Assembly (NCBI GenBank): GCA_038380435.1
Contig: JAWZYU010000005.1
Coordinates: 38,400,001 to 38,464,000 of the forward strand
DNA from: Ryuthela nishihirai
Lineage: Eukaryota > Arthropoda > Arachnida > Araneae > Heptathelidae
Direction: 5' to 3'
Length of the DNA stretch: 64,000 nt
Shown here: piece after piece, positions 54,051-64,000 of the stretch
How positions within the stretch are numbered: position 1 is the first letter of the stretch
Layout: the number at the start of each line of letters is the position of its first letter
Translations under genes and position numbers: made by a program
The notes under the pieces: generated by a model
What the model was told of the DNA's origin: nothing
Databases searched by the model: none
What the model saw: the letters and a program-made list of their open reading frames with translations, nothing else

Positions 54051-54239
54051 TAATACTAATTAAAAATGTATACTTTTTCTTCTAATCAGGATATTTTCTT
54101 GATTCCTTAAAGTAGTTTTTTTTTAATTCCTTTGAAATGTATGTTTTCGTTTTTAAGTTGAGAATTCCCCTCTACTGCTCTTTCAGAGTATAATTTCCTT
54201 AATGTGATGATCCTGAGTTATTTTTTTACCGGTTGGCGG

Positions 54240-54420
54240 CGAGTTTTTCGAAAGTCAGTTCTTCGAAAGGCAGTTGTTCAAATGGCGAGTTTTTGGAATG
54301 GCTAGTTGTTCGAAATTTAATTTTTCAAATAACAACTTTTCCAAATGACAAATTTTTCGAACGACAGTTTTCCGAATGACGAATTTTTTGAAAACGGAAA
54401 TTTTCTCGAAAAACAAGGGC
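54240..54420 (+). repeat. Degenerate tandem repeat, about 19-bp unit
   Basis: Units of the form TTTTTCGAA.GGC.AGTTGTTC. Also at 60175-60360 in the same orientation and at 62270-62480 inverted. Confidence 0.75.
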
Positions 54421-54694
54421 CCTTCTACTTATTACGTCAGAGACCTATTTTTAGCAGTTAGAGATAAATTAAAAATTCTTTTGGTTGGATAGTTATTAAT
54501 GAAATATAATCATTCGCATTTTTAAAATTTCCCGATAGCTTCAATTGCGTCGTCTAACGGTGAAATTTTTTGAAAATGATAAAATTTTAAGCAAATACTA
54601 TAAGCGATTTATTTATAACGGAAATTTGAAATGTTGGTAGTGGTGTGCTACGCTCAAGGCATTTCACAGACAGCAGTGCATCGGCTCCTTACAC
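54420..54694 (+). repeat. R3 family segment at the end of copy 1
   Basis: AGAGATAAATTAAAAATTCT, AATGAAATATAATCATTCGC and TCTAACGGTGAAATTTTT are in the order seen at 27830-28020. Confidence 0.7.
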
Positions 54695-55713
54695 ATTTAA
54701 AATGTGATGGAAAATAAATTAAAGATCATAATCAAATCTACTTAAATCTCGATTTTCGACAATATTCATTCAGTATTTAAAGAGTTATAGAAGCTGGAAC
54801 ATTCAACAATAAATTATCGTTTTATAAAAATCATTCAAAATTGTCTAATATTGAAATAATCATTACCGGAACTTCTAATATATATATATTTATTTATTTC
54901 ATTAAATGGTTTCAAACAATACTTATTATTTTAAGTTTAAATTAATTTATTTGGTAAAGTCTAGTGCATTACTGTTGTGAAATATTTTAGTTTCCAAAAC
55001 ACTTTAAATGCTGAACGAATATTGTTGAAAATCGAGATTTAAATAAGATTTCATTACAGTGTTTAATTCATCTTCTGTGGCATTTCTCAATCAAATGCAT
55101 ATTTCAGAAATTAGATTCCCATTTACATAACATGGGAATTCTGTAATACTTTTGCAGCCAGTGTTTAACAGTTACAATGTTTAAAAAAAGAAGCAACTGT
55201 ATATTTATCTAATCTTTCGCAATTTAATGCATTTTAAACCCTGCGTGCGACATATTTACGTGAATAATGTAGACACATTTGATCACTTTCAATTCTCGAA
55301 AATAATACGCACACTGCTTTCTCGAATGCAGTGAACTCCTGATTATCTCGAAAGATATTTTTAAGTGGAAACGATATGACGCAGCTTATTTTGAGACTAG
55401 CACATGCATACATACATACAAAAATCCTCACTACGGAGGTTCAACCAGACTGTGTAATTTTTCTTTTCTAGATTTGTCTCTTTTGAGGTACAGCTACTGC
55501 ATTTGGCCACTCTAGGCCAATTCTAGCAAGGTCCTGTTTGATATTGTCTGCCCATCGCATCCTAGGTCTCCCCCGTTTTTCTCAAACCCTTAGGCATATT
55601 GTTCATAATATTGTTTGCCAATCTGCAGCTATGCATACAGGCAACATTCCACTAAATTTTAGCGGAATGGAAATGACTTTCCCCTCTGACCATTTTAAAC
55701 TCGTCATCGGTCA

Positions 55714-56110
55714 AAAGGTTGGGTTGTTTTACCTCTGAGCGGCACTTTTTTGCACACCATGGGCTAAATGGCCAGGTCACATGGACCCCGAAGGCTCAGA
55801 GAAGGTTGGGGGAGGGGACCCACTGGAACAGCTGTTGGGAGACAGATAGTAGCTCCCCCCCCCCGTCAAGGCCATCCAACGTGTTCTTTAACGTGCACAG
55901 GGTATGTCTCTCCCGCACATGGGGCCACGTGTCTTAACGTCCCATCCGACGGACGGCGGCCTTTACAAGCCCATCGGTGTCCCCTACTGACCGTGGGCAG
56001 GGCGGGGAATTTTTTGCGGAGATAAATCTCAACGGTGACCCAGCTGGGACTCGAACCTGGGAACTACAGATTACGAGCCTGGCGCGCTACCGACTGAACC
56101 ACCCCCGCCC
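55714..56110 (-). repeat. SINE B in duplication copy 2
   Basis: Fuller head than in copy 1: GGTGGTTCAGTCGGTAGCGC and B-box CCCAGGTTCGAGTCCC. The same flanking GGTCAAAAGG pair shows that the insertion preceded the duplication. Confidence 0.88.
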
Positions 56111-57739
56111 CCGGTCAAAAGGTTCCATGAATGATGACCAAAAGGTATGACCAAAGGTGAGACTAGCACAGAGCCCCCGAAATTTAGCGGTTGAAAAAGG
56201 ATTTCCCCTCTGACAGTCTTGAACTCGTCATCGAGTTCTATTATACCTACTGACTGGAAGTTATAACGCAACACGGGGTACCATAGGTAAAACGCGTAAA
56301 AGAATTTTGAGACAGGGGATAATAGACTAAATAGGATATCTAGGATATAGACCAAAAGATATTACAGACCAAAATTATTAAATTTAACAAAAAATATATT
56401 AAATTAGTATTTGAGTACCAACCTGTTGGTACTCTAATATTTGGTCTGCTGGTCTGGTCATCATCATGCAACTGGGTACTTTGACACTAGTTTGTCCAAT
56501 GGCCGTTCGTTTCTACATTGTGGTGCTACCTCGTTTGGATTTCGTGAGACGAATACTTAATCTCTATTCAGGGAGTTCATAGGTTACTCCAAGACAACAT
56601 ACTTTGGGTCCCCTTCTTATGATCGCTTTGGTCGTTCTATTGGTTCCAGGCATTTCGGTTGTAACATCTGATTTGCTTCAAGAAAAGTTTCTTGAGGAGC
56701 ACAAAATATTCTTAGAAATGTTTCAAAGTACAGATTAAATTGAACTACAAAGGTTAAATTTTCCCCTATCTGAAATATGAGCTTCAGTTCAGGGTTTTTT
56801 TATTAATGTGTAGCTAATCCAAAAAAAAAAACGCAAATGTAAATTTCAATGTAAACGTCTGTAGATTGGTTTCATTAATGTGTGTAATCTTATATCTATA
56901 TAATAAAAGAAGGTTGCTGTGTGTCTGTCTGTCTTTGGCAGCCATAACTCATCGGGAAATCAACGTACACGTTCCAAATTTTTAGAGAATATTTCTGGTT
57001 GTTGTCCGGATTGCAGTGAAAAATTTCAGGTCGGAAGTCCAAAAGGGGGGCTTTCTAGAAGCAAAAATATTTACCATGCTATTCCTACGGGAAACGATAA
57101 TCGCTGTCAAATTTACTGTTGCCATTTACTGCTCCCTAACTCCTAGCTCTACTAACTTTAATACAATCGGTAGGTTAGAGCAAGGCATAACAAGTCGCCT
57201 ATGATCGGTGGGAGAGACGCATGCCGATTGGCAACAAAATCTTGTGTCATGCCGATCATCTCATCCTCTGTGCAGACAGGGAGCACAGGAGCGAACAGTA
57301 GTACGTAATTTGTAACCGCATCCTGCTCAAGATCTGTGGCCTAGTAATATCCACAGACCAGGTGAACATCGAATCAAATGGGTACATTGACATTAGTTTC
57401 CCCAGAAGCGTCTGTTTCTAACTCGTGGTGCTGCTTCGTTTGGAACTGATCGTTTTGTGATTCGCTCACTTTTGATCGTTGCAGTACGGAGACATGAGCT
57501 CCATTTCGTACAGAGTTCAGTTTAAATTTCCATCTAGTCCTGCTATAAACATTTTGCTTTAAGAAAAATTATTTAAGGAGCACGAAATATTCTTGAAATC
57601 CCAATCCACGTCGAGGTGAAACTGAATTGCATGGGCCAAATATTTTTCTTACTGAAACATGAGCTTCAAAGAGTGTTTCTAATGTGTAGCCAGCTAATGT
57701 GGAATAAATACTAATTCAAAAAATTATATATTGGAGCAG

Positions 57740-58120
57740 GCGTAACAAGCCGCCTATGATCGGTTTTAGAGACACATGCCGTATTCTTGTGTCATGAATC
57801 TTGTGTCATGCCGATCATCTCAGTTTGGTGTGCAGCGCTGGTGCACACGGGCGAACAGGTATATGGCACGTAGTGATGTAACCGCACCCCTGTTCAGTTG
57901 ATCTAGGACATAATAGTACTACCAGTCTGAACCAATTCAGTTTGGGCACATTGACACTAGTTGGCCCAAAGAGATCATGTTCTGTTTGTACTGCTTCGTT
58001 TGGGTTTTGCTATATATACGAAGACGAATCGTATAGTTTTGCTATAAACGAAGACGAAATCTCCATTTCTTACAGTTAATTTCAAATCTGTATCTAGTCC
58101 CACTCTAGCATTTAAGTTGC
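57740..58120 (+). repeat. Extra internal unit present only in copy 2
   Basis: GTAACAAGCCGCCTATGATC through GGGCACATTGACACTAGTTG to GCTTTAAGGAAAATTATATA is a third, more diverged version of the unit at 57180 and 56460. In copy 1 the equivalent position jumps from GGAGCAGGCGTAA straight to TTGCTTTAAGG. Confidence 0.8.
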
Positions 58121-58674
58121 TTTAAGGAAAATTATATAAGGGTAACCAAATATTCCTGAAATATACAAAAGTAAGGTCTAATCCGAAATGTTTCTTAAAC
58201 GATCCTTACCGTTTCACCTCTCGAAAAGGATTATTTATCTTTCCTGTGTTCTGGACTATAAATAGTAATGGTTCGAATTGTTTCTTAACCTACGCAATAT
58301 TCCTATTGTTGACCTCAAACAATCGATATCGCAGGCTATTCTTATGTCAACATTCGAACTTTTATTAGGTAATTGATTTGTCGGCCATAGGACTGGAAAT
58401 GATCTTAGGTTTCAGTCTTCCTTTCATTTGACTGTTTTGATTATAGTCTTCATACAACTGATTGTAGTCTAAATTTTTAGTCTGCATACAATTGATTGTC
58501 AAATTTTTAGTCTTCATACAACTGATTGTTATTTTTTTAGTCTTCATAAAACTGATTGTTAAATTTTTAGTCTTCGTACGATTTTATTCTACTCCCAATG
58601 ATTTTTAGTGTTCCCTCAGTTCATCGTGAATGAATCATATCTTCGAATTCATACCTAACGTTTCATTGTTCTCT

Positions 58675-58995
58675 CATTGATCGCTACTGAGTTAGTCTTC
58701 GTTTTGATTGATCGCTACTGAGTTAGTCTTCGTTTTGATTGATCGCTACTGAGTTAGTCTTCGTTTTGATTGATCGCTACTGATTTAGTCTTCGCTTCAA
58801 TTGATCATTACAGATTTAGTCTTCGCTTCGATTGATCGCTACTGATTTAGTCTTCGCTTCGATTGATCGCTACTGATTTAGTCTTCGCTTCGATTGATCA
58901 CTACTGATTTAGTCTTCACTTCAACTGATCGCTACTGATTTAGTCTTCCCTTTGATTGATCGCTCCTGATTAGTCTTCGCTTCAGTTAATCGCTA
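58675..58995 (+). repeat. 31-bp satellite array, short version (about 10 units)
   Basis: Three GAGTTAG/TTTTGATT units followed by GATTTAG/CTTCGATT units: the same order of subtypes as the long array, with the middle missing. Confidence 0.92.
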
Positions 58996-60870
58996 GGCAA
59001 AACCGGATCTAGTGGGGGCAGCAAAGGGGACATGGCCCCCCTTTCAGAATGCTAGTAGTGGTATAAGAGGCAAAATATTATGAAACTTGTTTATATTTCA
59101 TTAATTTTTTTAAAATGTTTTTAAACGCCTGCAAAACGGAGGGGGAAAAAATCCTTTTAAAGGAGGCCTGAAAAAATATTCTTCTTACGAATAAAACGTA
59201 CATTGAATGTTATATGTTACATATTTATCTCAAATATATTTCTGATTATTATCTCACATCTGATTTTATTATCAAGAGAAGAAATTAAGTCATTATATTT
59301 ACCATATCAGTCTTGTCAGGTACATTATTAAAGATGGAAAAAGAGGTCAACGAATTCAAATTATCGGAAGAAGAGAATTGAGCTTTTGATCGCAGTGACC
59401 AAGAATATTCAGCTTCACTGAATGGCGAGCAGAAAGGATTTTTTTCAACCACATAAAGTGAATACTAAATCAGTAGCGATCAATTGAAGCGAAGACTAAA
59501 TCAGTAGCGATCAATTGAAGCGAAGACTAAATCAGTAGCGATCAATTGAAGCGAAGACTAAATTAGTAACGATCAACCATAAAAATAGAGGTGGACCAGT
59601 TCATAATCTTTCGTTAGAATCGGAAGCCTTTGTAATTTTAAAATTACTGCTAAGTGACAATATGCGTGGATTGATTATGAACAATATGAAACAATATTTT
59701 GACCCATTCAATAAGCAGGCTCCCGTTCAATCTGCGGCCTAAAAGAAATATACTGAATCTGGCTCATTTCTTCCAATTATTCAACCAAACATTTTTAAGT
59801 GCATAACTAAATGATTTTACAATTTTTTTTAGGAAAAGGAAGAAGGCACTTCCCTACACAGAAGACGGAGATAACCTAGAAGCTCTTATATTAGGCTTGT
59901 CCTGAGTTCTCTTACACACTCTTATGCAAGGACATGCCCCGCTGCTCTGGTACGCTAACCACTAGACCAGGTACACCTCGAATTCCTAATACTAATTAAA
60001 AATGTATACTTTTTCTTCTAATCAGGATATTTTCTTGATTCCTTAAAGTAGTTTTTTTTTAATTCCTTTGAAATGTATGTTTTCGTTTTTAAGTTGAGAA
60101 TTCTCCTCTACTGCTCTTTCAGAGTATAGTTTTCTTAATGTGATGATCCTGAGGTATTTTTTTACCGGTTGGCGGCGAGTTTTTCGAAAGTCAGTTCTTC
60201 CAAAGGCAGTTGTTCAAATGACGAGTTTTTCGAATGGCTAGTTGTTCGAAATTTAATTTTTCAAATAACAACTTTTCCAAATGACAAATTTTTCGAACGA
60301 CAGTTTTCCGAATGACGAATTTTTTGAAAACGGAGATTTTCTCGAAAAACAAGGGCCCTTCTACTTATTACGTCAGAGACCTATTTTTAGCAGTTAGAGA
60401 TAAATTAAAAATTCTTTTGGTTGGATAGTTATTAATGAAATATAATCATTCGCATTTTTAAAATTTCCCAATAGCTTCAATTGGGTCGTCTAACGGTGAA
60501 ATTTTTTGAAAATGATAAAATTTTAAGCAAATACTATAAGCGATTTATTTATAACGGAAATTTGAAATATTGGTAGCTGTGTGCCACGCTCAAGGCATTT
60601 CACAGACAGCAGTGCATGGGCTCCTTACACGGGGGGAGGGGGGAAGCAACTCTCTTGTTTTTAGACATAAACGAAAAATTATTTCTCTCTCGTTTACTAA
60701 ATAGGACCGAATAGAGAAAACTGGAATATTGGTGTCAAGTAATAATTTAATTTTTGTTTCTGTCATTATTGGGTATAGTTGAAACAATAAAACTCCGAGA
60801 ATGTTTCGATTTTGAAATTATCTTTTTTTTTAATCTAAATCTGATAATATTCATGACTAACATGTTTCAT

Positions 60871-61058
60871 ATAAATAAATAAATACCCTCTCAAGCAGCT
60901 GCTTGACCACAGAGCTCTGACAGGAGCCTGTCAGTTTATATGCCATAGTAGAAGGTCAGCAGAAAAACAACAGATACATCCATGCCTTACCTGGGGCTCG
61001 AACCCAGGTCCCGTAGATCAGTAGCCAAGCGTGCTAACCACTCGGCCACGGGACGGCT
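60871..61058 (-). repeat. SINE A with target duplication
   Basis: ATGTTTCAT at 60862-60870 and again at 61059-61067. Head AGCCGTCCCGTGGCCGAGTG, B-box GGGTTCGAGCCCC, tail TATT repeats. About 20 bases are missing from the body (GTAGAAGGTCAGCAGA) compared with 41208-41418. Confidence 0.9.
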
Positions 61059-61904
61059 ATGTTTCATGGAAATTAAAAAAATGTTTCGAAATTTTTCAAG
61101 TTGCTATTTAATATATATGAACTCAGTAGTTGTATGCACTACTACTTAAGTGGCACTCAGTGTCCACTTTAAAATAGGAATATCTCCATATTGTGTCAAT
61201 GGGGAACAAAATCGAAACTATAATAATATAAATTTTAATATCATAATTACAAAATACTTATGCCGACTTTTTATGGAAAAAATGTGATTGGTAAGATACA
61301 TTTCTGAATGTAATCGATTTGGATTTTGAACATTCTTCACTCGTTACCAAAGAAATTAGGGAAGCAGAATTATTTAACATCGTCAACAAGGCTATCAAAT
61401 TACTGATCTCAAAAGTGAATTTGAATTCAAAAATTAAAACATCAATTATTCAACCGTTTTTGTAGTGAATATTTCAATTTTGTCAGAATCAGAATTTCAT
61501 TTTTTCGGAATAAATTTTCATAACTCTTTAAATAACGAACAAAAACTGTTTAAATGGATAGTACTAAGAAATATCTTCTGTCATATTTTTCATAAAATTT
61601 TTTCTCAAGAATTTGCAGAGCTTCAAATTTGACTTTTAAAGTGGTCTTTTGGAATCAGCTGAAGATAAATTAGAAAAGATATCTTAATCCTAATATGGGC
61701 ACACAGCTTAATTAGCAGCAACACACATCCATACTAGTCCCTGTCCCCGTTTGCTTCCCATTTCGGTGGGAAGTAAGCCATATTTAACTTATTTTTCAAG
61801 AACGATTGTGCAGACCATTGAAATACAGGGAAAAATTGTACAATGGAATGGCAATCTGTCCAGATCTTGCCCCCCACTCCCCCAACTCGGATTACTTGAC
61901 CACC
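61059..61904. other. AT-rich, nothing recognised
   Basis: Spacer between the arms of the large inverted repeat; no coding signal. Confidence 0.5.
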
Positions 61905-62480
61905 CACCTTCACTTTTCTATATTCGGCCCTATTAGCAAACGAGAGAAAAAAATTTTCATTTATGTCTAAAAACAAGAATTTCTCCTCCCCCCCACCGTG
62001 TAAGGAGCCGAAGCAGTGCTGTCAGTGAAATGCCTTGAGCGTGACACCACCAACATTTCAAATTCCACCATAAATAAATCATTTATAATATTTGCTTTAA
62101 ATTTTGTCATTTTCAAAACGTTTCACCGTTAGAGGGCGCAATTGAAACTATTGGGAAATTCTGAAAATGCGAATGATCATATTTCATCAATAACCATCCA
62201 ACCAAAAAAGAATTTTTTATTTTTATTTTACGCAATAATTAGATGGGCCTTTGTTTTTCAAGAAAATCTCCGTTTTCAAAAAATTCGTCATTCGGAAAAC
62301 TGTCGTTCGAAAAAATCGTCATTCAAAAAAATTGTCATTCGAAAAACTGAATTTCGAAAAACTTGCCATTCGAAAAATTGAATTTCGAAAAACTTGCCAT
62401 TCGATAAACTTGTCATTCGAACAATTGACTTTCGAAGAACTGATTTTCGAACAACTGATTTTAGAACAATTTACCTATAG
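61905..62480 (-). repeat. Inverted copy of the end of the duplicated block
   Basis: Reads as the complement of 60175-60720, in reverse order: the TTTATGTCTAAAAACAAGAA segment, the GTGTAAGGAGCC junction, the TTAGAGGGCGCAATTGAAAC part of R3, then the CGAAAAACTTGCCATTCG tandem units. The two arms are separated by about 1.2 kb containing a SINE. Confidence 0.85.
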
Positions 62481-63454
62481 CCATTTTAACTTGTCCGATC
62501 AAGTTTTGTGCATCCACGAGCATAATCATAACGCATTCAATAGGTTCGTAAATTTGAGTCAATGTTTTCCCCGTTCTTCTTCGGGCTCTAGGTGGATCAC
62601 CCCCGCACTACCACCACCACCACCCTCGATCGCCACTGATTTACAAAGGCAGAAAAGTAACATCGTGTTAACAGGTTAAGGAAGTTTGACAAATCTTGAC
62701 ATACTTAGGCAGCTACAAAATTGTTGCGGGGAGTAAAGATTAAGTATAATTTTTTTCCAGTAAACCCAAAAAAAGATGTCATTTCTAACGCTAGTTAAAT
62801 CTTATAATTTGGTTTTCATTTACTACCAAGGAAAAAAATTCTCTACTTTGATAGGACATTTTTTTTTATTTAAAAAAAAGTTATCAAAAAACTTTAAAAT
62901 TAATATATTACAATTTGAAGCCTCGATATTAAAGTTTCGTGCAACAAATCGAAAGAAATTTTTGATAATTAAAATTTTAATTATTAATTCCTATTAATGA
63001 TCATTTTTAAACGGAAAAACTTGCTGACCTACGCCTGAATTTACTTCAGTACGCAGAATTTTGAAAGAACTATTGCAAGAATTTCATTTCTAGTGCAACT
63101 GGTTTTCGACTAGTAACTCATGGTTTTGAAACATTGATACACTTGGAAATTAATTAGAACAAAAATGCATACTCAACAGAAGTTGAACATACTTCGCATT
63201 TCATGTTGAAATTTTATGAACAGATGACAAAGATGCGGTTGCCTACACCGAGAATTAAGGAATTTCCATGTTATGCCAATGGAATGAAAAATTCGATGCT
63301 CGGTATCTTCAAATTAGGTTTTTTATGGAGAAAATATACCTGAAATTAAATTAAATATCACAGTAAAAATCTGTTTAAATCTTAATTTTTTTCAACGATA
63401 TTCGTTTCATATTAAAAGGTTCTGCAAGGTGTTATATTTAATAATAGCCTGCCT
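62481..63454. other. AT-rich, nothing recognised
   Basis: A CCACCACCACCACCC stretch near 62610; otherwise plain. Confidence 0.5.
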
Positions 63455-63600
63455 GTCTTGGTGGCCAAATGGTTGTTAGTCACGGATTTGTGTTGTCTTT
63501 CTGTCAAGGTTTAGCTTTCTTCGCATATATTCCTTGTGCAGTATTAAACTGACAGACTCCTGTCAGATCTCTGTGGCAAGTAGCTACTTGAGGAGTAATT
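63455..63600 (+). repeat. Diverged SINE A
   Basis: TTGGTGGCCAAATGGTTGTT (A-box relic), then AAACTGACAGACTCCTGTCA and GCTACTTGAGGAGTAATTTA at the 3' end. Confidence 0.7.
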
Positions 63601-64000
63601 TATTTTAATGTCATTTCTATGAAACATAAATTAACTTAAATTATAAACGTAATTAATAAACTTTGGAGAGATACGAGTGAGATTTTCAATTTATTTCGTG
63701 TGATACTTCTCCATAAACAGCTCAGTTTTAAACTTAGAGAACTTTGAATGTCTTTCCGTTTACATAACAGAGAAAATCCTAATAGATGTCAGAGAGTAGA
63801 GTATTTAAACTATTTATAGAGAAAAACAGAATTTCACAAAATGAGCAAAAAACTTTTCGTCTGTAAATGAAAAAACATTAGGTTCTTTACTCATGTTTAT
63901 GTAACATAACATTCGGCTGTATCTAATACTGAGTTTAGGGCTATGGAATGACAATTACTTAGATAACAGTGCATCTTTTACTTAAGCCAGGAATTCCCTA
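63601..64000. other. AT-rich, nothing recognised
   Basis: No supported feature up to the window edge. Confidence 0.5.

Larger units (their letters stand above)
48230..54694. repeat. Direct duplication, copy 1 (6.5 kb)
   Basis: Begins AAAATGTGATGGAAAATAAA and ends ...CGGCTCCTTACAC. The same sequence, in the same order, is repeated at 54699-60630 with only scattered substitutions in the stretches compared. Copy 1 has the long 31-bp array (51940-53085) and two copies of a short palindrome at 49985-50040. Neither copy carries a recognised host exon. Confidence 0.9.
54699..60630. repeat. Direct duplication, copy 2 (5.9 kb)
   Basis: The same sequence as 48230-54694. Differences: the 31-bp array is about 0.8 kb shorter, an internal unit of about 390 bp is added at 57740-58120, the palindrome at 56414 is single, and small indels occur. 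The junction between copies lies at TTACAC|ATTTAAAATGTG, with TTTA near both unit starts as possible microhomology. Confidence 0.9.

Overview
This is an AT-rich, repeat-dense animal nuclear region. It holds intron-split coding exons, tRNA-derived SINEs, and Tc1/mariner, pogo/Tigger and hAT transposons with TA, TATA or 8-bp target duplications. The mix (two tRNA-SINE families, Tc1-like elements with an N-terminal DUF4817-type helix-turn-helix, and a multicopy arthropod protein family with a K-P-L-V-D-P motif) suggests an arthropod, most likely an arachnid such as a spider. That assignment is inference.

Host gene. The main host content I can support is a series of short minus-strand exons from 48030 down to 2792. 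Eleven exons were found by reading splice sites and open frames together: TIL domain 47830-48030; 40822-40956; large proline-rich exon 33042-34256; 25992-26039; 21649-21687; 20976-20993; 18557-18691; 12182-12499; 7897-7932; 5207-5254; 2792-2836. Every exon length is a multiple of three and every junction is phase 1. Joined in order, the last ten read as cysteine-rich modules resembling the NTR (netrin/TIMP-type) fold: the end of one module, a roughly 300-residue Pro/Tyr linker with nine 24-bp repeats, one complete module, an acidic linker, and the start of a third module. Both ends of the gene lie outside the window or are unrecognised. The TIL exon is in the same phase, but its membership in the same transcript is less certain.

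Introns and flanks. 0.7-2.4 kb: a dead Tc1 element and an adjacent TATA-flanked non-autonomous element. 4.5-8.2 kb: tandem repeats, G-run repeats, a Tc1 relic, a SINE and a MITE. 10.6-12.1 kb: a DUF4817-type Tc1 relic. 12.7-16.0 kb: a dead pogo/Tigger element carrying a SINE. 19.7-20.1 kb: a short hAT element with a perfect 8-bp duplication. 24-29 kb: palindromic MITEs, one of them a perfect 212-bp palindrome. 29.4-32.5 kb: a 3.1-kb segment bounded by about 150-bp inverted repeats and carrying a broken copy of the K-P-L-V-D-P family. 34.6-38.2 kb: nested hAT elements, the larger nearly intact and carrying an inverted fragment that looks like a retrotransposon endonuclease. 38.7-47.5 kb: transposase fragments, SINEs and an internally deleted Tc1.

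48.2-60.6 kb is a direct tandem duplication of about 6 kb. The copies differ mainly in the size of a 31-bp satellite (about 1.15 kb versus 0.32 kb) and in one extra internal unit in the second copy. 61.9-62.5 kb is an inverted copy of the end of that unit. Apart from a relic SINE near 63.5 kb, the rest of 62.5-64 kb is plain AT-rich DNA to my reading. No rRNA, functional tRNA or CRISPR array was found.
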